64,000 nucleotides of DNA from Paguma larvata. Taxonomy: Eukaryota > Chordata > Mammalia > Carnivora > Viverridae. The notes under the pieces are model-generated. The model was not told the origin of the DNA. It worked only from the letters and a program-made list of their open reading frames with translations, and did no database searches. The translations under genes were made by a program, and so were the position numbers. The stretch lies in NCBI GenBank assembly GCA_030068075.1, contig CM057826.1:97391804-97455803 (forward strand). Direction: 5' to 3'. Of this stretch, positions 59,280 through 64,000 are shown piece by piece (position 1 is the first letter of the stretch; every line of letters begins with the position of its first letter).

Positions 59280-59504
59280 TTATTCAGCCCACAGGGACTG
59301 GCTGAGAGGCTGGACGGTCCGATGGCTGACTGTCTTCTTACTTAACAGTACCATGTGGGATTTCCTGTCCCCAGGGGTGTGGCAGAGGAGAGTATCCAAA
59401 GTGCAGGTGGTGACCTGGCCATTTATGTGGAGTTTCTCATAGATCTCATCAAATTTGGCCAGAAGGGTGGGCATATCCTTCACTTTTTTCCTTGCTTTGG
59501 TCAG
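59280..59504 (-). CDS. Terminal coding exon (C-terminus) of the same unidentified gene
   Basis: Seen: 75 codons on the minus strand, starting [12 protein letters not shown] and ending PLSQSLWAE followed by a TAA stop at 59282-59280. The acceptor is GGCTTTTTCCCAG ending at 59505. The open frame runs on upstream to about 59678, but that part is intron-like and lies before the acceptor. The first 30 residues are basic and probably helical ([17 protein letters not shown]). The rest is polar, with H, S and T, two cysteines and no clear fold. Phase 0 matches the 62886-62999 exon, so the joined tail of the protein is about 112 residues. An AATAAA signal lies about 190 bases past the stop. No catalytic or binding motif is visible and I do not recognise the family. 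Inference: last coding exon of a minus-strand gene. A pseudogene is possible, but there is no frameshift or internal stop. Confidence 0.65.
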   Translation of the reverse strand: MTKARKKVKDMPTLLAKFDEIYEKLHINGQVTTCTLDTLLCHTPGDRKSHMVLLSKKTVSHRTVQPLSQSLWAE

Positions 59505-59814
59505 CTGGGAAAAAGCCAGAGAGCAGATCATTATCTCTAGGCAAGATTTCTTCCTTGTTCTTCTTAGTCTCCAAGAAGCAGAGATCCAAATGTATGAAAA
59601 TGTATAGTGTATATCTATAATGGTGAAAACCAGGGTACCGGGCCACATAGAAGTATGAATGACTCTAAGGGATTCCATAAGCTATACACAAAATTCACAA
59701 TTAGTACTTGAAAATCATTCCTGGTATCTCATAAAAAGGGTGTTTATGTGGTACATACTATACAATGAAACACACCAGGAAAAGGAGTCAAACAGCAATG
59801 GAAACATGTTTGCC

Positions 59815-60400
59815 AAATTTAACAATCAGAGCAGGAGACAGGGCCAAATATGTAGGGCTTTATACGTGGTTAAGTTTTCTGGAATGTATTCAAGAAGCTG
59901 TCAGAAGGTCCAAATTAGGACAGGATCTGATTTAAGTTTAAACATCTGCAGATAATGTTTAAACATGTGTAGAGAAAGGCAGGGTGGAGACTAAGCCAGA
60001 GGCTACTATCATAGTCCACGTGAGAGAGGATCCCAGTCTAAACTGGAAACTGTAGACACAATATGTAGAAGTACACATCTCTAGGGTTAAGCTGAAGGGA
60101 TTTATTGTAGAAGAGGTCAAGGAAAGGGAAGAATCAAAGACATCTTCCCAATTTGGGCTTTAGTAATGTGGTGATGGGTGAGGTAATTACTGGCGATGGG
60201 GAAGATGGGAGGCGTAAAAACATCAAGCGTTCTGGTTGAGATGCCTGTGAAAGTTCTAAGTGGGTAAGTCCAGGGTTTGTTGGATATACACAAATATGAG
60301 GCATGGAGGAGAGCGCTAAGGTATAAACATTGGAGTCACAGTGTATGAATGGTATTTAATTCTACAAAAATGGGTGAGCTCTAAATAACAACGTAAAGCT
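59815..60400 (-). mobile_element. L2 LINE fragment, antisense, inside the predicted intron
   Basis: AGACAGGGCCAAATATGTAGG, GGCTTTATACGTGGTTAAG, AGGACAGGATCTGATTTAAG and TGGAGACTAAGCCAGAGGC are reversed L2 phrases. It is old. Confidence 0.65.
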
Positions 60401-62267
60401 ACTTTTGAACAAAATCAACACATGACTTAGTTCAATCCTTATTTATGATACGATCTAACAATATTTCTTGATAAAATTTACTTGTGACCAAGGTCCTTAA
60501 GAAATCCTCTGGTCACCTTCTAGATAGATCATAACCCTATCTGCTGCCGGCACACCTTCCTTTCAAACAAGGGCTCCCGTGAACCTTCAGGTAAGAAGTT
60601 TCAGCACTTTGTCATTCTTAAGAAGAATAGCTTGTTCAGTCCCTGCCCAATGGTGAAGGGAACGTGACCTAATGGGCAGCATGTGGTTTCCAAGAGCAGC
60701 CAAGCAAACATGCCAAGCTGGACAGAACTTTGCTCTAACTGCATATACTGCATCAATTCTCTTCCATCACTACCCAAATACCAAACGGTGTCATTAGGAC
60801 CATTTTACAATTTAAGCAGAAAAGAGATTTTACTCCACTGCTAGTTTAGTTTCAAAAAAGAAATCAGTGAAGAAACAGTGAATGTTTGGAGCGGTTTTAG
60901 TCATAGTAATTTAAAAAACAACAACAACAAACCAACAATTCTTTTCAACATTCCTCTGGTGGTATAACCTTATCTCCACAAATAAGACATCTTTAATAGC
61001 TGTTGGTATCAACACTACCCAGAGCACTTGTAAGATGCAGGTTTTATAATGGAAGACTGCACACAGTCTTACAAGCGTATTTAGAGCTGGTTCAAAGGTT
61101 ACTGGAGTTAGAGTGTTCATTTATTTCTCAACGGCAGTTCCCCATGCAGCCTCCCAACAGCCAGGAACACACTCAGCTAGAGGGGGAGTTTTGGAAATAA
61201 ATCGATCTTATAGACTTTGGGGAAAGAATCAGATAAAAATCAGTATTTCTCAAGGTGGAGTTTGTTTGGATGCTTGAGTCATATCATCAGGACAACATAT
61301 TGATAAACCAGGTCTAAGTAGAGTGATTAACATTAGTGCTGTTGGGGAAACTGAAGTTGTGTCAGTAATGAACGCACATGCACACAAATGTGCACTTTGA
61401 AACCTGTTTACGTTTCCAGTTCCCCTACTTTTCTAAACATACTCCGAAAGGGTTTGGGTGGATCACAACCTCCACAGAGCTAAGAATTCAAACAGATAGA
61501 AGCTTTAAATTAATCATATCCAGTTAGTTTCCTGACAAGCTCCCTTTGCCAGCAGGAAGAAGCCTTGGGGTGGAAGTACAAAAAAGGGTAGGGCTGGGAG
61601 GGCAATGGAGTGTCGGTGGGGGAGAAAGGAGCCTGCTGCCCTCTACTGCCAACCAGCAGGGGCCAGTACTGTCAGAAGGCAAGGGAAGAAGGGAGAAAAG
61701 CAGGAAGGCAGAACCAATCAACAGGCCCCTTCATTAATCAAAATGACAATACCAGTATCATTAGTAACAAACTCATCACTGCCAGGAATTTACGATTTCC
61801 TTATAGTTTTTTCCCTGTAGCTACTAATGTACAAATTACTAAATTTCAAATGACTTACAGTAGCTCCTCTTTGTGTGCTTCAGCCATCAGTGTGAGACAC
61901 GGGTTCCTTTGTTTCGTTTTGCTTTCAATTTTTGGAAACTGCTTATCATTTCTATTTAGTTTTGTTTTACAGTTTTACAAAAACTTTTACACAGTACCAT
62001 TAGTTGGTCTATTCAGTATCTAAAACCAGAGTTCTAATATGGCTTAATGTCTGGCTGGTCTAGGGCCTCTACCTGCTCTTTCACGGGGTTTTCCCGGTTT
62101 ATCTTGCTAGTTTGTTCTTTCTACTAAATCTCAACTACAGAAACAAAACTAATGGCACTTACATTAGGTTACATTATCACAGTAAGTTGGGAAGAACTGA
62201 CTTCATGGAGTTGAGTCTTCCTATCTCAACACATAGGGCACCTTTTCATTTGTGTAAGTAGGGACAC

Positions 62268-62287
62268 TTTTTTTTTTTTTTTTTTTT
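62268..62287. repeat. 20-base T run in the predicted intron
   Basis: A pure T run with no SINE or L1 body on either side that I can recognise. Confidence 0.95.
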
Positions 62288-62885
62288 AAGATGAGAGCTA
62301 CTGTAGCCTATTGTTTGCTGATGGGAATGATCCCCAGGGAAGGGGATGTTCATGATGCTCAAAAGAGGGTAAGACATCTTCTGAACTGATGTCCTGTGGT
62401 GGGCCAGAGGGATGGGCTCCAGGGCTCACTGGGGGAACCTGCCCCAGAGAGGTGTGTGCAGTCGCCTTGGCTTCAGGAAGGAAGCTGAGCAGATGGGACA
62501 GGAGGCGGTTGTCGAGGCAGCAGTTCTCTCCTGATTGCTCTGATTTCCTCCACGAGTCAGGGACAGGGGTGGGGGAGTGGGGAGAAGGTACTGGAGGGCT
62601 TGAGGAGAAAGAGAAAGGAGAGCCAGGACCCAGGAAAACAGTATTCCAGGGACAGGGGGGAATAATGTAAGAGCACCAAGTTTTCCTCGAATTTCAGAGG
62701 ATATTTCCTGTTGGAAGAGAAAAATCTTTGCACCCAAATACAGAAATCTTTTAACAGGAAGAAGAGAGAGGCTTCCTTATGTGACACTCTTTAAGGTGGC
62801 GGCCTGTAGACCGAAGACAGTAACTGGACACTCTAATGAATGTCCTTTCACCTTTAAATCATTTCTGCAGCAATCTCATACTCAC

Positions 62886-62999
62886 CACTTCTTCTGAGAA
62901 CTCCTGCCTTTTCACAAATTTTGATAAATTTCCCTCTGCAGCATCCTTTAGTATCTTTATCAGGGTTTTCAACATATCTGACTGGATATGAATCAAAAC
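62886..62999 (-). CDS. Internal coding exon of an unidentified gene
   Basis: Seen: on the minus strand this 114-base segment is open through 38 codons, starting [12 protein letters not shown] and ending RQEFSEEV. The acceptor is AG at 63001-63000, preceded by a pyrimidine-rich run (TTTGTCCTTTGTATTCAG) and a longer T tract. The donor is GTGAGT at 62885-62880, close to the mammalian consensus. Both ends are phase 0. The peptide is amphipathic and rich in K, E, L and I, so it is probably helical, with no cysteine, no signal peptide and no membrane segment. The next exon on this strand (59280-59504) is also phase 0, so the frame carries straight on. Inference: a real internal exon near the 3' end of a gene whose upstream exons lie beyond base 64000. 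I do not recognise the protein and give no function. It could be an old duplicated fragment, but two good splice sites around an open frame argue against that. Confidence 0.68.
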
Positions 63000-63214
63000 C
63001 TGAATACAAAGGACAAACAAGCAAAAAAAAAAAAAAAAGACTGAGCCAGTGCTCAACAATGATGTATGTACTCTACCTTTACAGGGATCTACCTGCTTTC
63101 ATGTTATTTCCTAATCCATTTTCTTGCACAAGTTCAAAGATGGTTTAGAACATATGTCTGTCAGCCAGAACTTGGTTTCCAACAGCTAATCAAAACACTT
63201 CGACTTCAAAACTT

Positions 63215-63435
63215 AAAGGCAGAAACGGAGAAAATATGGATTTTGGAGTCTGGCATATTTGGGCTGGATTCCTGGCATGGGCAATTACAGCTATGTGACT
63301 CTGGCCATGTATTTAATCTCGTTCAACTTCTGTATTTGTAAAATGAGGAAAACAGGTTTACGTCTCACGTTTGAAGTAAATGTGAATATCGAATAAAATA
63401 CTAGCACACAGGAGGTACTCAAACGTTAGTATCAG
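63215..63435 (+). mobile_element. MIR SINE
   Basis: TTTGGAGTCTGGCATATTTGG, GCTATGTGACTCTGGCCATG, CTGTATTTGTAAAATGAGG and GGAGGTACTCAAACGTTAGTA follow MIR order. Confidence 0.85.
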
Positions 63436-63508
63436 TTTCTTCCTATTTCTTCCAGATTCAGAGCAGAGGACTATCCGACAATCTCCTAAGATTGACTGTG
63501 GGGCGAAA

Positions 63509-63550
63509 TATACCTTTACCTATACCTATACCTTTACCTTTGCCTATAGC
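63509..63550. repeat. Seven-unit hexamer repeat (TATACC/TTTACC)
   Basis: The units are TATACC, TTTACC, TATACC, TATACC, TTTACC, TTTGCC and TATAGC. The first five vary only at the second base. Confidence 0.92.
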
Positions 63551-63632
63551 TTTTTTCTTTTTTCTTTTCTTTTCTTTTCCTTCTTTCCTCCTTCCCTCCC
63601 TTCCTTCCTTCATTCCTTTCTTCCTTTCTTTC
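63551..63632. repeat. Polypyrimidine (CTTTT/CCTT)n tract
   Basis: 82 bases that are all C or T except one A at 63612. It directly follows the hexamer repeat. Confidence 0.95.
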
Positions 63633-63735
63633 AGGAAATTGCAGGCAAATCAGTTGGTACAGGTATCAAGAGGAAGCTGGTTCAAGTACTCCTATTTACA
63701 TTGTGGCTATTACGGAACTTCTAAAACTGGGTACT

Positions 63736-63985
63736 GTACTTGGCATTTAAAAATTTTTTTTTTTTTTTAAGATTTATTTATTTTTGAGAAACAGAGACAG
63801 AGCACGAGCAGGGAAGGGGCAGAGAGAGAGGGAGACACAGAATCTGAAGCAGGCTCCAGGCTCCAAGCCGTCAGCACAGAGCCCGATGCGGGGCTCGAAC
63901 TCACGAACTGTGAGATCTGACCTGAGCCGAAGTCAGCCGCTCAACCGACTGAGCCACCCAGGCGCCCCGTACTTGGCATTTAAAA
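63736..63985 (-). mobile_element. Young Can-SINE, near consensus, upstream of the internal exon
   Basis: The minus-strand head GGGGCGCCTGGGTGGCTCAG ends at 63968, the B box is intact, and a long T run (tail complement) is at 63756-63769. A perfect 17-base duplication, GTACTTGGCATTTAAAA, lies at 63736-63752 and 63969-63985. Small divergence and a long pure tail suggest a recent insertion. Confidence 0.96.
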
Positions 63986-64000
63986 TGGTACCACTATCTA

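Larger units (their letters stand above)
59505..62885 (-). other. Predicted last intron
   Basis: This joins the two phase-0 exons: it begins GTGAGT at 62885 and ends TTTTTCCCAG at 59505, about 3.4 kb in all. It holds an old antisense L2 (about 59815-60400) and a 20-base T run (62268-62287). The rest is unique. A plus-strand frame at 61003-61200 and a minus-strand frame at 62426-62737 lie inside it. Neither has good splice sites and I do not call them. Confidence 0.5.

Noticed and set aside
61003..61200. 65-codon plus-strand frame in the predicted intron
   Set aside because: It reads fairly like protein but has no acceptor or donor and lies antisense to the supported gene.
62426..62737. 103-codon minus-strand frame near the internal exon
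   Set aside because: There are no consensus splice sites at its ends, and skipping it keeps the two good exons in phase.
63551..63634. Acceptor-like site: polypyrimidine tract then TTTCAG on the plus strand
   Set aside because: It is the end of a simple repeat. The frame after it (to 63770) is short and runs into a SINE, and the only supported gene here is on the other strand.
1182..63985. tRNA-like heads with A and B boxes
   Set aside because: All belong to SINEs. None folds as a full tRNA with an acceptor stem, so no tRNA gene is called.
1..64000. CRISPR arrays, bacterial operons, phage or plasmid functions
   Set aside because: No regularly spaced direct repeats, no ribosome-binding sites before long frames, and every landmark repeat is mammalian.

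Overview
This is vertebrate, specifically carnivore and very probably felid, nuclear DNA. The main evidence is a dense family of about 200-bp tRNA-derived SINEs. Each has the head 'GGGGCGCCTGGGTGGCTCAG', a tRNA-like B box, a CT-rich (TCTC)n middle and an AATAAA-rich A tail. This is the Can-SINE (SINEC) type, in the form seen in cats. Feline-type L1 3' ends and old mammalian repeats (L2, MIR, MER20, MER5A, MaLR LTRs) agree. There is no bacterial, plasmid, phage or CRISPR content, and nearly all short open frames are chance or lie inside repeats.

Coding content is very small. The only convincing coding sequence is on the minus strand at the right end. An internal exon (62886-62999, 38 codons) has a long polypyrimidine tract with an AG acceptor on one side and a GTGAGT donor on the other. 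A terminal coding exon (59280-59504, 74 codons plus stop) has a TTTTTCCCAG acceptor, and an AATAAA signal lies about 190 bases past the stop. Both are phase 0, so they read together as the C-terminus of one protein. I do not recognise the gene. The rest of it should lie beyond base 64000 on the minus strand.

Layout. 1-9 kb: unique AT-rich DNA with three SINEs, MER20, MIR, a CA/CG microsatellite, an L1 piece, a long sense L2 (5.1-6.2 kb) and a MaLR LTR. 9-16.5 kb: AT tract, SINEs, MIRs, an antisense L2 and a head-to-tail SINE doublet. 16.5-31 kb: L2-like DNA, an L1 ORF2/3' end (20.6-21.5 kb), a MaLR LTR split by a SINE (23.6-24.2 kb), feline L1 ends and an LTR (29.7-30.2 kb). 31-47.5 kb: MIR, L2, L1ME, a second MaLR LTR split by a SINE (42.1-42.8 kb), MER5A and an L1 inserted in L2. 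47.5-53.6 kb: the most repeat-poor stretch. 53.6-64 kb: SINEs, MER20, a long antisense L2, a MaLR LTR, then the 3' end of the gene with repeats in its introns.

Repeat names come from memory of consensus sequences, without a database search. Edges are approximate except where target-site duplications fix them. I found no new biological system. The most useful lead is the unidentified two-exon C-terminus.
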